NCBI GenBank assembly: GCA_903828515.1
Contig: CAIKMD010000007.1
Span: forward strand, 1,272,706-1,336,705
DNA length: 64,000 nt
DNA from: an uncultured Rhodospirillales bacterium
GTDB taxonomy: Bacteria; Pseudomonadota; Alphaproteobacteria; ATCC43930; CGMCC-115725
Direction: 5' to 3'
The notes below the pieces were generated by a model. That model was given only the letters and a program-made list of their open reading frames with translations, did not search any database and was not told where the DNA came from. A program made the translations under genes and the position numbers. Shown here piece after piece: positions 26,848 to 36,233 of the stretch (the stretch's first letter is position 1; each line of letters starts with the position of its first letter).

Positions 26848-28128
26848 ATGGTCTCTAAACAGGAAAACGCGATTCTGACCGGTGTCGGCGCCGGTACGCC
26901 GATGGGCGAGCTGATGCGCCGCTATTGGATTCCGGCGGCGATGTCGAGCGAGGTGGAAGCGGATGGATCGCCCTTGCGGTTGATGCTGCTCGGCGAGCGG
27001 CTGGTCGCCTTTCGCGACAGCAATGGCGAGGTCGGCATTCTCGATCATCATTGTCCGCATCGGAACGCCTCGCTGTTCTTCGGCCGGAACGAACAGGGCG
27101 GGCTGCGCTGCCTCTATCACGGCTGGAAATTCGGCGTCGACGGACAATGTCTCGATATGGCGAATGTGCCGCCGCACCAGGATTTCAAATCCAAGATCAA
27201 GGCGAAGTCCTACCGGACGATCGAACGCAATGGTTTGATCTGGACCTACATGGGACAGGACGAACCGCCCGCCTTGCCGAGCATCGAGGCGACCATGGTG
27301 CCGGCCTCCAAGGTCACGTTCAACTGGATGCAACGCGAGTGCAATTGGTTGCAGGTCCTGGAGGGCGATCTCGACACGTCGCATACCGATTTTCTCCATG
27401 GCGGGGCGCGGACGGTTCAATCCTTCGCGCCGGACGATCCTCGGCGTTTCGGCGCCGCCAATCGCGCGCCGGAATATGAAATCGAGGAATCCGAGTGGGG
27501 CACGATGTACGGCGCCTTCCGTCCCGCCGATCCCGGCGAGACGTACTGGCGCGTGGCCCATTTCATGTTTCCGTTCTGGACGATCACGCCGAGCGGCCCG
27601 TTCGGTCGCCACCTCTATGCGCGCGCCTGGGTGCCGATGGACGACACGCACACGATGGCGATGCGGATTATCGGCAACGCCGGCAAGGTCGCGCCGGGCG
27701 GCTCGGGGATCGTCACCGGGCTGGATGACCTCATGCCCAATACGACCGACTGGTATGGCCGTTTCCGGCCCAACACCAACGCGGAGAACGATTATCTCAT
27801 CGACCGGGAGGTTCAGCGGACGAAGACCTTCTCGGGGATTCCCGGCATTGCGGCGGAAGACCAGGCGGTCACCGAAAGCATGGACGCGATCACCGATCGC
27901 AGTACCGAACATCTCGCACCCAGCGATCGCATGATTGCGATAACCCGGCGGCGGTTGCTCGAAGCGGCGGAGGCCATCGCGCAGGGCGCCAAGGCGCCGG
28001 GCCGAGACGGGAGCATCTACGCGGGTGCGCGCGGCGGATATTTCATCGCGCCGAACGGCGGGTCGCTGACCGATGCCTATCGCGACGCTTTCGGAAAAAC
28101 AGCGCCGATGAATCTGGCGCTGACCTGA
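26848..28128 (+). CDS. Rieske non-heme iron oxygenase, alpha-type subunit (first copy)
   Basis: A 426-residue oxygenase of the phthalate 4,5-dioxygenase/VanA-like group. Rieske [2Fe-2S] ligands are Cys69-His71 (HCPHRNAS) and Cys88-His91 (CLYHGWKF). The mononuclear iron histidines are His179 and His184 in LDTSHTDFLHGG. These enzymes hydroxylate or demethylate aromatic carboxylates with electrons from a reductase. No reductase gene is in the window, so it must be elsewhere. It follows the VOC gene by 12 bases and is probably co-transcribed. Paralog at 40740, which shares both ligand positions. Substrate not readable; an aromatic acid is likely. Confidence 0.94.
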   Translation: MVSKQENAILTGVGAGTPMGELMRRYWIPAAMSSEVEADGSPLRLMLLGERLVAFRDSNGEVGILDHHCPHRNASLFFGRNEQGGLRCLYHGWKFGVDGQCLDMANVPPHQDFKSKIKAKSYRTIERNGLIWTYMGQDEPPALPSIEATMVPASKVTFNWMQRECNWLQVLEGDLDTSHTDFLHGGARTVQSFAPDDPRRFGAANRAPEYEIEESEWGTMYGAFRPADPGETYWRVAHFMFPFWTITPSGPFGRHLYARAWVPMDDTHTMAMRIIGNAGKVAPGGSGIVTGLDDLMPNTTDWYGRFRPNTNAENDYLIDREVQRTKTFSGIPGIAAEDQAVTESMDAITDRSTEHLAPSDRMIAITRRRLLEAAEAIAQGAKAPGRDGSIYAGARGGYFIAPNGGSLTDAYRDAFGKTAPMNLALT

Positions 28129-28217
28129 ACCAAGCGAACCACGCGTGCCCGCGCGACGATAAGGCTCGCATCAATTCGTCACGGCGCGCGGGAACGGCAT
28201 AGAGGGAGGAATCGACC

Positions 28218-28925
28218 ATGGACCTGAAGGATCATCTGCGCGATCTCGTGATCGCCAATCGCATTCTCGCGCATGAGGGCGTGGTCGATGCGTTCGGCCA
28301 TGTCAGCATCCGGCATCCCGAACGGCCGGACCGGTTCTTTCTGGCAGCGGGGCGCAGTCCCGAACTCGTCGTCGCCGACGACATCATGGAATACGATCTC
28401 GATTGCGTGTCGATTTCACCGGCGCACGACATGTATGTCGAGCGGCCCATTCACGGCGCGATCTATCAAAGCCGCCCGGACGTGCATTCGGTCATCCACA
28501 ATCACGCCCACGAAGTGATCCCCTACAGCATCAGCAAGACGACCAAGCTTCGGCCGGTCTTCATCACCGCTGCGTCGATCGGCAAGGACATTCCGGTGTG
28601 GGACAACCGCGACAAGTTTCGCGGCTCCAGCATGTTGGTGACGACGATGGAGCAGGGGCATGACTTGGCGCGCACGTTGGGCCAATCGACCGTCACGCTG
28701 ATGCGCGGCCACGGCTGCGCGGTGACCGGAAAGTCGATCTACGACGCCGTGCAAACCGCCGTTCTGCTCAAGGACAATGCCAAGCTCCTTTCCGAAGGAT
28801 TGCGGCTTGGCGAAGTCATCTATCTCGCCGACGACGAAATCGAGGCGATGTCGCATCGTCCGCCCGGGCCGAAGTCGCGCGCCTGGCAGTATTGGGCCGC
28901 GCGCTGCGGCGCGGCGTTGCTTTAG
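28218..28925 (+). CDS. Class II aldolase/adducin-fold protein (second paralog)
   Basis: A 235-residue homolog of the 22381 gene: shared start pattern DLVIANRILA, VDAFGHVSIRHP and GRSPEL, zinc histidines His94 and His96 in VIHNHAHEV and a later RGHGCAV. It lacks the short insertion of the first paralog after the HSHA region. The fold includes 3,4-dihydroxyphthalate decarboxylase, which would fit next to a Rieske oxygenase and the ring-cleavage-type enzyme; this is inference. It follows the Rieske gene by 89 bases and precedes a binding-protein gene. GGGAGGA before the ATG. Confidence 0.88.
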   Translation: MDLKDHLRDLVIANRILAHEGVVDAFGHVSIRHPERPDRFFLAAGRSPELVVADDIMEYDLDCVSISPAHDMYVERPIHGAIYQSRPDVHSVIHNHAHEVIPYSISKTTKLRPVFITAASIGKDIPVWDNRDKFRGSSMLVTTMEQGHDLARTLGQSTVTLMRGHGCAVTGKSIYDAVQTAVLLKDNAKLLSEGLRLGEVIYLADDEIEAMSHRPPGPKSRAWQYWAARCGAALL

Positions 28926-28972
28926 GCACTTTTTCGACGATCACGCGGTCCAGCACCGAAGGATATCTGTCC

Positions 28973-29989
28973 ATGAATCGCAGGTTCGACTGGTTTGGCG
29001 CGGCGTTGTTGCTCGCGTTTTGTATCACGGCTTCGGCGGCCCAGGCCGAGAGCATCAAGATCGGTATTTCTAAATTGTTCGGAACCTCGGGCGCACCGAT
29101 CGCGGTCGATCGCGGTTACTTCAAGGCCGAGGGCATCGACGCCGAGATGGTCTATTTCGATTCGGCGCAGCCCATCGCCGTGGGTGTCGCCTCGGGCGAT
29201 CTCGATTTCGGCGTCTCCGGCATGTCGGCGGGTTTCTATACGCTGGCCTCGCAAGGCCAGTTGCGGCTGCTCGCGACGTCGAGCGGCGAAGCGCCGGGTT
29301 TCCATGCGCTCGTCATTCTTGCCGGTGCCAAAGCCTTTGCCGACGGTCTGATCGCGCCCAAGGATCTCCGTGGTCATACCGTTGCGATCACCCAGGTCGG
29401 GACCGGCCTCCATTACGGCATCGGTCTGGTGGCCGAACGCTACGGATTTCCGGTCAGCGAGATCACGGTCCGTCCGCTCCAATCGAACACCAATATCATC
29501 TCGGCGCTCGGCGGCAATACGGTCGACGCCACCGTTCTGCCGGGCGCCACCACCCTGGTGGCCATGCAAAAGGCCGATGCGAAGCTGATCGGATGGGTCG
29601 GCGATCTCGGCGTCGAGTTCACGACGGGCAGCGCGCTGTTCACCAGCGCGAAAGATGCCAATGAACGCGGGGACATGGTGCGGCGGTTCATGATCGCCTA
29701 TCGGCGCGGCACGCGCGATTTCCACGACGCGTTCACCGGTCCCGACGGCAAGCGCAAGGACGGGCCCAATCAGGCGATGGTTCTCGATGTCATGTCGCGC
29801 TTTACCGGGGTCGCCCCCGAGGAACTCTTAAAAGTCGTCCCCTATGCCGACGCCGAAGGCCGTATTTCGACGGCGGATGTGGCGCGGATGATCGCTTGGT
29901 TCAAATCCCAGAACCTGATCAAAGGCGACGTCAAAGCCGATGAATTGATTGATGCTCGCTACGCATTGCCGTTGACGGTCATCCGCTGA
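28973..29989 (+). CDS. ABC-type solute-binding protein, NMT1/TauA-like (orphan)
   Basis: A 338-residue periplasmic binding protein: signal peptide (core FGAALLLAFCITASAA, cleavage near AQAES), then IKIGISKLFGTSGAPIAVDRG, GDLDFGVSGMSAGFY and a hinge region (ALGGNTVDATVLPG). No permease or ATPase is adjacent. It sits between the aldolase and the molybdenum hydroxylase, in the same direction as both, so its ligand may be the substrate of that enzyme. ATG 28973 gives a clean signal peptide; the longer frame reaches into the aldolase gene. Confidence 0.88.
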   Translation: MNRRFDWFGAALLLAFCITASAAQAESIKIGISKLFGTSGAPIAVDRGYFKAEGIDAEMVYFDSAQPIAVGVASGDLDFGVSGMSAGFYTLASQGQLRLLATSSGEAPGFHALVILAGAKAFADGLIAPKDLRGHTVAITQVGTGLHYGIGLVAERYGFPVSEITVRPLQSNTNIISALGGNTVDATVLPGATTLVAMQKADAKLIGWVGDLGVEFTTGSALFTSAKDANERGDMVRRFMIAYRRGTRDFHDAFTGPDGKRKDGPNQAMVLDVMSRFTGVAPEELLKVVPYADAEGRISTADVARMIAWFKSQNLIKGDVKADELIDARYALPLTVIR

Positions 29990-30120
29990 CGGAAGGGCAA
30001 AACGCGCTTCTTGCCTCGCCCCGGGCAACGTGAAATCCTCTTGTCCTCGGCCGCACCGATCGGTGTGAGACCGGGACGGGGGCGTGAGCCACCCGAACCA
30101 ATAATCGTGAGGGGGGCAAG

Positions 30121-30576
30121 ATGGCGATCTCGTTCAAGGTCAATGGCCGAGCGGTCGACGTCAACGCGCCGCCCGATACCCCGCTTCTGTGGGTGCTCCG
30201 GGAGGAGTTGAAGCTCCCCGGCACCAAGTTCGGCTGTGGCGTCGGCCAGTGCGGCGCCTGCATGGTTCACGTCGATGGCGATCGTACTTTTTCGTGCCAG
30301 GCGCCGGTGGCCGCGGTGGCCCATCGTTCGGTGACGACGATCGAGGGTCTCTCGGCTCATTCCGATCATCCGGTACAGAAGGCGTGGCTTGCGGAACGGG
30401 TTCCGCAATGCGGTTACTGCCAATCGGGCCAGATCATGAGTGCCGCGGCGCTCCTGAAAGACCATCCGCATCCGACGCGGGCGCAAATCGTCGAGTACAT
30501 GAGCACGAATATCTGTCGCTGCGGCACCTATCCGCGCATCGTTCGCGCCATCGAGCGCGCGGCGCGGGAGAGCTGA
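30121..30576 (+). CDS. Molybdenum hydroxylase small subunit, [2Fe-2S] protein (isoquinoline 1-oxidoreductase alpha type)
   Basis: A 151-residue iron-sulfur protein with two clusters. The plant-type cluster is bound by Cys39, Cys44, Cys47 and Cys59 ([13 protein letters not shown] ... FSCQ); the second by Cys97, Cys100, Cys132 and Cys134 (CGYCQSG ... NICRCG). It passes electrons from the molybdenum site of its partner, encoded two bases downstream. Related to IorA, NicA and aldehyde/nicotine hydroxylase small subunits. A strong GAGGGGGG ribosome site precedes the ATG. Stop and next start are two bases apart, showing operon structure. Confidence 0.95.
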   Translation: MAISFKVNGRAVDVNAPPDTPLLWVLREELKLPGTKFGCGVGQCGACMVHVDGDRTFSCQAPVAAVAHRSVTTIEGLSAHSDHPVQKAWLAERVPQCGYCQSGQIMSAAALLKDHPHPTRAQIVEYMSTNICRCGTYPRIVRAIERAARES

Positions 30577-30578
30577 CC

Positions 30579-32777
30579 ATGGCGAGCTCCCCCTCCGTCT
30601 CTCGTCGCGGCTTCATGGTCGGTGCCGCCGGACTCACCTTCGGTGTCGCCGCGTGCCTGCCGCACAGTGTCGGCGTCGCGCAAGCGGCCGTACCGAGCAA
30701 GCAAGCCGTCCTCAGCCCGTGGGTGACGCTGTCGACCGATGGGACGGTCTCGATCGTCTCCCCAGCCGCCGAAATGGGGCAGGGATCGTTCACCTCACTG
30801 CCGCTGATCATCGCCGAAGATCTCGATGCCGACTGGGCGAAGGTACGCGTGGTGGTGGCGCCCCCTGACGACAAGCTCTACGCCAATCCCAATTTCGGAT
30901 ACATGTACACCGCATCCAGCAACGCGGTGCTCGCCTATTACACGCCGCTGCGCCGCTTCGGCGCGCAAGTGCGCAGAGTGTTGCTCGATAATGCGGCCCG
31001 GCATTGGAACGTGCCGGTCGCCGAGTTGACCACCGCGCCGAACGTGGTCATCCACGAAAAATCGGGCCGCCGTCTCGATTACGGTGCGATCGCCGCCTTC
31101 GCCGTCGTGCCGGAAAAAGCTCCCGAGGTGAAAGAAGAAGAACTAAAGCCGTCGAGCCAGTTCCGCCTCATCGGCAAGGACGTGATGCGGATCGACATGC
31201 CGCACAAGGTCAACGGCACGGCGCAATACAGCATCGACGTGCAGACGCCGGGCATGCTCTACGGCGCCATCTTGCGCGCCCCGGTCGAAGGCGCCGCACC
31301 CGATCAGGTCAACGACGCGAAGGCCCATGCCATCGCCGGAATCGTCAAGATCGTGCGCCTGCCTTATGGCGTCGGCGTGATCGCCAAGACCTCCTGGGCG
31401 GCCTTCGCCGGCAAGAAAGCGCTCGAGGTCACCTGGACGCGCGACGGCAAGGCGTGGGGATTCGACAGCGACAAGGGCAGCGAAGACTACGCGGCTGCCG
31501 CGCGGAATCCGCAGGTTCCGGTGCAAACCTGGGTCACGCAAGGCGACGTGCCGCAAGCCTTGCAGAATGCCGCCACGGTGCTCGAGGCCGACTATGGCTG
31601 CGGCTTCATGTATCACGGGCAAATGGAGCCGTTGAACGCGGTCGCTTCCGTATCGCCCAAGGGCGATAAGGTCGAGATCTGGGTCGGCGTTCAGTCGAAG
31701 ACCATCGCGGTGACGGTCGCGGCCGATGCGCTTGGCATCGCGCCCGATAAAGTCGTTCTGCATGACATGCTGATGGGCGGCGGCTTCGGCCGGCGCGGCC
31801 ATCGCGACGAGGAGTTCGTGCACGACGCGGTGGTGCTGTCGAACGCGGTCAAGAAGCCGGTCAAGATGATGTGGACGCGCGAAGACGATGTCCGCAACGG
31901 TCGCTTCTATCCGCTGTCGGCGCATTACCTACGCGGCGGCCTCGACGCTTCGGGCAAGCTCGTCGCGTTGCATCACCGCAAAGCCTGCGACCAGGTCACG
32001 GCGTTTCAGGACCCGGTGCGGTACCAGCAGATCAAGGGCCGCGACACGATCGCCTTCGCCAATCTCGACATGAAGTGGTACGCGATACCGAACCGTCTTG
32101 CCGAGGGCGTGCCGCAGGACAATGGTGTGCGCAGCTCGACGCTGCGCGGGGTTGCGAATCTTTCCAATGCCTTCGCCACGGAAAGCTTCATCGACGAGTT
32201 GGCACGCAAGGGCGGGATCGATCCAGCGGCTTTCCGCCGAAGCCTCGTCGCGGATTCGCCGCGCAGCCTCGCCTTGATCGATGCGGTCACGCGAATGTCG
32301 CAATGGGACCGCAAGCGCACCGATACCGCGCTCGGCATCGGCTTCGAGAATTATTCAAATACGCTGATTGCCGAAGTGGCCGAGGTGTCGGTCGACCGGC
32401 GCACCGGCGCCATCCGCGTGCACGATATCTGGGTGGCGATCGATCCCGGCATCGCCGTGCAGCCGGACAGCGTTCTGGCCCAGACCGAGGGCAGCGTCGT
32501 CTGGGGGCTCGGCTTCGCCCTGTCGGAGCACATCTCGATCAAGGACGGCGTGGTTCAGCAAGTCAATTTCTCCGACTATCACGTGCCGCGCATGAACGAG
32601 ATTCCGGAAATTCACATCGAGCTGATCGCGACGGAGGTTCACCCCAGCGGGGTCGGCCAGATGGCGATGCCGCTGGTGGCGCCGGTCATCGGTAATGCCG
32701 TGGCCGCGCTCACAGGTGTCCGTCTGCGCCAGGCGCCGATGACGCGCGACCGCGTGCTGGCCGCGCTCAAGGCGTAG
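30579..32777 (+). CDS. Molybdopterin-binding subunit of an isoquinoline 1-oxidoreductase-type hydroxylase
   Basis: A 732-residue large subunit of the IorB-like branch of the xanthine dehydrogenase superfamily. A Tat-type signal starts it (SRRGFMVGAAGLTFGVAAC), so export with the iron-sulfur subunit as passenger is expected. Cofactor-contact segments include SPAAEMGQGSFTSLP, GYGCGFMYHGQMEPLNAVA-like loop (YGCGFMYHGQMEPLN), MGGGFGRRGHRDEEFVHDAV and MPLVAPVIGNAVAAL near the end. Members hydroxylate N-heteroaromatics or aldehydes using water-derived oxygen. The large subunit of this branch is split from the FAD domain found in xanthine dehydrogenase; no FAD subunit or MoCo chaperone gene is near. 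Convergent with the TAXI gene 15 bases later. Confidence 0.93.
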   Translation: MASSPSVSRRGFMVGAAGLTFGVAACLPHSVGVAQAAVPSKQAVLSPWVTLSTDGTVSIVSPAAEMGQGSFTSLPLIIAEDLDADWAKVRVVVAPPDDKLYANPNFGYMYTASSNAVLAYYTPLRRFGAQVRRVLLDNAARHWNVPVAELTTAPNVVIHEKSGRRLDYGAIAAFAVVPEKAPEVKEEELKPSSQFRLIGKDVMRIDMPHKVNGTAQYSIDVQTPGMLYGAILRAPVEGAAPDQVNDAKAHAIAGIVKIVRLPYGVGVIAKTSWAAFAGKKALEVTWTRDGKAWGFDSDKGSEDYAAAARNPQVPVQTWVTQGDVPQALQNAATVLEADYGCGFMYHGQMEPLNAVASVSPKGDKVEIWVGVQSKTIAVTVAADALGIAPDKVVLHDMLMGGGFGRRGHRDEEFVHDAVVLSNAVKKPVKMMWTREDDVRNGRFYPLSAHYLRGGLDASGKLVALHHRKACDQVTAFQDPVRYQQIKGRDTIAFANLDMKWYAIPNRLAEGVPQDNGVRSSTLRGVANLSNAFATESFIDELARKGGIDPAAFRRSLVADSPRSLALIDAVTRMSQWDRKRTDTALGIGFENYSNTLIAEVAEVSVDRRTGAIRVHDIWVAIDPGIAVQPDSVLAQTEGSVVWGLGFALSEHISIKDGVVQQVNFSDYHVPRMNEIPEIHIELIATEVHPSGVGQMAMPLVAPVIGNAVAALTGVRLRQAPMTRDRVLAALKA

Positions 32778-32792
32778 CGGTCGCGCCGCCGG

Positions 32793-33758
32793 TCAGGACA
32801 GGTAGCCGCGTTCCCGCCAATACCGCTCGGCGCCGGGATGGAGCGGCAGGTAGAGCGGGCCGTCCTTGCTGTCTTTGCACAGGCGCTCGAGCGGCAACGG
32901 CCCGTCGCCGCCTTCCCAGGGCACCAGGCTCTTGCGGTTGTCGAGCGCGGCGCAGAAATTATAGACCATCTCGTCGGACGCGCTTTCGAGACAGAACACC
33001 GGCCAGCCGCTGAAATCGATCGTCCATACATCGGGGCCGATGCCGGGATATTCCGCGTCGGTGATCGCCGCGCGCATCAGCCCGTCTGCTTCGAGCGACT
33101 TCAGTTGCGGCTCGTCGACGGACAGATACCGCATGCCCAGTTTGAGCGATTGCGGGGTCCAGCGCGGGAGCGCCTCATCCCACACCGAGTCCAGTTCGCC
33201 GCGCTCGACGGCGCCGAGCCGGTCGGGCCCGCTCGGCATGCCCTCGGTGTAGACGAGCTTGCCGCCCCAGCTCACTATATCGTCGAGCGTCATGCCGTAA
33301 GCGCTGAGCACATGATTGCAAACCAGGTGGATCGAGTGATCCGGCTGACCGCGCAGCGATATCCGCAGCGGATAGCGCGTGCGCTTGAGATCGCCGAGGG
33401 TCTTCAACCCGGTCTTGGCGGTCACCGCGAAGCCCAGTTGATCGAATTGCGGGATCACCATCAGCGAGCGCAGCGGCAACGGCTTTTTGTAAGGGCCCCG
33501 TCCGCGCAAGGCCATACCGAGCACGCCGCCCGGATTGCAGATCGCGATGTCGGCTTCGCCGTTCATCACCATGTCGATCGAATCCGGCCCGTCGCTCGCG
33601 TAAAAGCGGGTGCGCCACTGGCTATCGCCCTGCGGCCGCATCAGGATCATGACCTGCTTGTCGAGCCACTGGCTGGCGGCGACCAGTTCGGAGACCGTCT
33701 CGAGCATGAGCCGCGAACGCATGATCGCGGGAATGCGGATCGGCGGAATGGTCAGCAT
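32793..33758 (-). CDS. TAXI-type solute-binding protein without signal peptide (first copy)
   Basis: A 321-residue protein of the TAXI/NMT1-like binding fold. It begins MLTIPPIRIP with no hydrophobic export segment, unlike known TAXI proteins. Shared segments with the second copy at 36234 include KPLPLRSLMVIPQFD, RYPLRISLRG, IDFSGWPVFCLE and the tail LHPGAERYWRERGYL. It follows a TauA-like binding-protein gene by 31 bases in the same direction. Without export it cannot be a classical periplasmic binding protein; it may be a cytoplasmic sensor or carry an unrecognised export route. AAAGGAT lies before the ATG. No TRAP permease adjacent. Confidence 0.75.
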   Translation of the reverse strand: MLTIPPIRIPAIMRSRLMLETVSELVAASQWLDKQVMILMRPQGDSQWRTRFYASDGPDSIDMVMNGEADIAICNPGGVLGMALRGRGPYKKPLPLRSLMVIPQFDQLGFAVTAKTGLKTLGDLKRTRYPLRISLRGQPDHSIHLVCNHVLSAYGMTLDDIVSWGGKLVYTEGMPSGPDRLGAVERGELDSVWDEALPRWTPQSLKLGMRYLSVDEPQLKSLEADGLMRAAITDAEYPGIGPDVWTIDFSGWPVFCLESASDEMVYNFCAALDNRKSLVPWEGGDGPLPLERLCKDSKDGPLYLPLHPGAERYWRERGYLS

Positions 33759-33789
33759 GAGGGAATATCCTTTTCGTTAGAGTCTTTTA

Positions 33790-34764
33790 TCACTTGGGCA
33801 GGTACGCCTCGGTATAAAGCGTCGCCATGTCGGGAACGGTATCCAGGAGTTGCAATTCGACGAAGGAGCGCTTGAGCACGGCGAGCGATTCCGGGTCGAA
33901 TTTGCAGTCGGTCGAATACATGTCCTTCACGATGTCGTAGTCCTTGGCCATCACGCTTTCCGAAAACCCGGTGATGACGCTTTCCATCTTCACCACCTCG
34001 GCTTTGTGGGTGCGGATGAAGCGGGCGGTCTCGATCCAGCCGGCAAGGAAGGCGCGGATCGCGTCGGGGTTGGTCTTGATCAGGTCGGTCGACGCGAAGA
34101 GCGTGCCCGAGCCGACGTTTCCCTCGTACTCGGAAACCGGGAAGAGCAGGCGCCCGATCTTGTTTTCGGTCATCGTCAGGAACGACGCCGTGCCGCCGAT
34201 ATACGCGTCGATCTGATGGGATCGGAACGCCGCGGTGATGGCGGCGGGATCGCTGCCGATCATCACATGGGTGACGCCGCCGGGACCCCAGCCTTCCTTG
34301 CGCTCCAGTTCCTGCGCCAGCCAATCGTTCAGCGAGCCGACGGTCGAGACGCCGACCTTTTTACCCTTCAACTCGGCTCGGGATTTGATCGGCGAATCCC
34401 ATGGCACGCCGAAGGCGAAGAAGGGAAGCGTCGTGGTGTTCTCGCAGATCGCCAACATGGGAACACCCTTGGCGATGAACGACATCTGGGTTCCGGCACC
34501 GATCCCGATATCGATGCTGCCGGCGGTCATCGCCTGGATCATCTTGCCGCCGCCGCTGAAGTCGACGATCTTCAAATCGAGGCCGTGCTTTTTGAACAGG
34601 CCGAGTTGGTCGCCCATGTTGACGGGAATGTTGGTATCGGAAATCGCGGACGCCTTGCCGATGGTGAGCGTCGTGTCCGCCAATGCCGACGCGGGCATCA
34701 TCGCCGCGCCCAGCGCGACGGCGAGGGCGGCGCGAACGATGGCGCGCGATCGGGATGTACTCAT
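33790..34764 (-). CDS. ABC-type solute-binding protein, TauA-like (orphan)
   Basis: A 324-residue periplasmic binding protein: signal peptide (core ALAVALGAAMMPAS, cleavage near ALADT), then TLTIGKASAISDTNIPVNMG, the SIDIGIGAGTQMSF segment and KSRAELKGKKVGVSTVGSLN, typical of the SsuA/TauA/NMT1 family. No permease or ATPase nearby. It is first in a two-gene unit with the signal-less TAXI gene, and divergent from the HsaA-like monooxygenase gene across about 230 bases that look free of genes. GGAGGGAAGG before the ATG. Ligand unknown. Confidence 0.88.
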   Translation of the reverse strand: MSTSRSRAIVRAALAVALGAAMMPASALADTTLTIGKASAISDTNIPVNMGDQLGLFKKHGLDLKIVDFSGGGKMIQAMTAGSIDIGIGAGTQMSFIAKGVPMLAICENTTTLPFFAFGVPWDSPIKSRAELKGKKVGVSTVGSLNDWLAQELERKEGWGPGGVTHVMIGSDPAAITAAFRSHQIDAYIGGTASFLTMTENKIGRLLFPVSEYEGNVGSGTLFASTDLIKTNPDAIRAFLAGWIETARFIRTHKAEVVKMESVITGFSESVMAKDYDIVKDMYSTDCKFDPESLAVLKRSFVELQLLDTVPDMATLYTEAYLPK

Positions 34765-34995
34765 GACGTCCTTCCCTCCGGTATTATTGTTTATCGCGGA
34801 AACGGTGACGCCCGACTCCTATCGCAAGTTCGACGACAGGGCAACGCGGCTGTTCTGCAAGGTAGCTGGTGCAGCGCAGCAAATTTACGCCGACGTTATG
34901 TACCGCGAAAGGTTTTCTTATAGAGTAAAAATCGTTTAGTTTCGCGCGACCGGCCCGCCCCGTATTATGGTTGCTGAACAATCGAAGAGGCTTCC

Positions 34996-36201
34996 ATGTT
35001 CGTGCTCGGTCCCCGTTTCAATACGAACTATGACGGCATGACCATCCGCTATGAAGAGGCGATCGAGCGCGCACAGACGATCGCGCCGGTTGCCAAGCGC
35101 AATGCGCAAGCAACCGAAGAACTGCGCCGGATGCCCGACGAAAACCTTCAGGCCATTCTCGATTCAGGGCTTATGCCGCTGATGCGTCCGCGCATGTTCG
35201 GCGGTTACGAGGCGGATTGGATGACCTCGATCGATTGCGTTTCCGAAGTCGCGCGGTTTTGCGGCTCGACCGGCTGGTGCATGGCCTTCCTGATCCTGCA
35301 TCAGATCTGGCTCAGCCTCTATCCCGAGGAGACGCAGCGTTACGTTTACGAGCATCAGGCCGACCCAAGGATCGTCTCGGCCTTCAATCCGCTGGGAACG
35401 ATCAAGGAAGTGCCCGGCGGTCTGGAAGTCAGTGGGCGCTGGCGTTTCGGCTCCGCCGGCGATCATTGTCAGTGGGCCATCGTCGGCGGCGTGATCAAAT
35501 CGGAAGACGGCTCGACCAAGAAATACAACGTTCTGTTGAAACCCGAGCAGTTCAAGATCGATCGGGTGTGGAACAGCCTCGGGCTCAAAGGATCGGGCAG
35601 CAACGACATTCTCGTCGAACCCACCTTCGTTCCCTACAGCTTCACCTACAAGATCGACGACGCGTTGATGGGCCGCGCGCCCGGCAACATGGTTCATTCG
35701 GGCATTCTTTATCGCACGCCATTCGTCTTCAGCATGGGCTTCGCCGTGATGACGCCGATGCACGGCATCGCGCGCGGCGCCTATGAGTCTTTCATCGACT
35801 TCACCGCGGCGCGGGCGGCCGGGCCGCGCGGTAAGTCGGCCGAGATGGAACGCGTACAGACGGCGATCGGTGAATCGAAAGCCGAGATCGATCTCGCCTA
35901 TCTCATCACCGAAAAATTGACAGCGACGACCTTCGACGGCATCAAGCGCGGCCGGGTCGATGCGGTGCGCCAGCGCCGCGACATGGCGCTGGTTCAACGG
36001 TTTCTGCAAAGCGCGGTCGACCGGCTGTTCGATCTGAGCGGCGCCAACGGTCTCGACGTGGACGTCGCGTTGGGACGGCATTGGCGCGATCTTCACGCGA
36101 TCGGTCATCACGCCCAATGGGCGGCGCCGGCGATGCAGGTGGCGGGGCGCGATGCGCTGGGCTTGCCGCCGATGGCGACCGACGTGTACCAGTTCTCGTA
36201 G
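34996..36201 (+). CDS. Flavin-dependent monooxygenase, HsaA/acyl-CoA-dehydrogenase-like
   Basis: A 401-residue protein of the acyl-CoA dehydrogenase fold, of the group-D flavin monooxygenase type (HsaA, HpaB-like partners). Marks: MPLMRPRMFGGYEADWMTS (start of the helical domain), FCGSTGWCMAFLILH, VSGRWRFGSAGDHCQWAI (beta domain) and the C-terminal FDLSGANGLDVDVALGRHWR with LHAIGHHAQWA. HsaA hydroxylates phenols ortho to a hydroxyl using reduced FMN from a separate reductase. No reductase gene is near. Together with the extradiol-like and alpha/beta hydrolase genes it could form a meta-cleavage set. AGAGG before the ATG. Confidence 0.9.
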   Translation: MFVLGPRFNTNYDGMTIRYEEAIERAQTIAPVAKRNAQATEELRRMPDENLQAILDSGLMPLMRPRMFGGYEADWMTSIDCVSEVARFCGSTGWCMAFLILHQIWLSLYPEETQRYVYEHQADPRIVSAFNPLGTIKEVPGGLEVSGRWRFGSAGDHCQWAIVGGVIKSEDGSTKKYNVLLKPEQFKIDRVWNSLGLKGSGSNDILVEPTFVPYSFTYKIDDALMGRAPGNMVHSGILYRTPFVFSMGFAVMTPMHGIARGAYESFIDFTAARAAGPRGKSAEMERVQTAIGESKAEIDLAYLITEKLTATTFDGIKRGRVDAVRQRRDMALVQRFLQSAVDRLFDLSGANGLDVDVALGRHWRDLHAIGHHAQWAAPAMQVAGRDALGLPPMATDVYQFS

Positions 36202-36233
36202 TCGAGTATCGCTGCAATCCTTGGAGATACGGC

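Noticed and set aside
25825-27912. A 695-codon minus-strand frame opposite the VOC and Rieske genes
   Set aside because: Antisense shadow of two well-supported genes; composition typical of such shadows.
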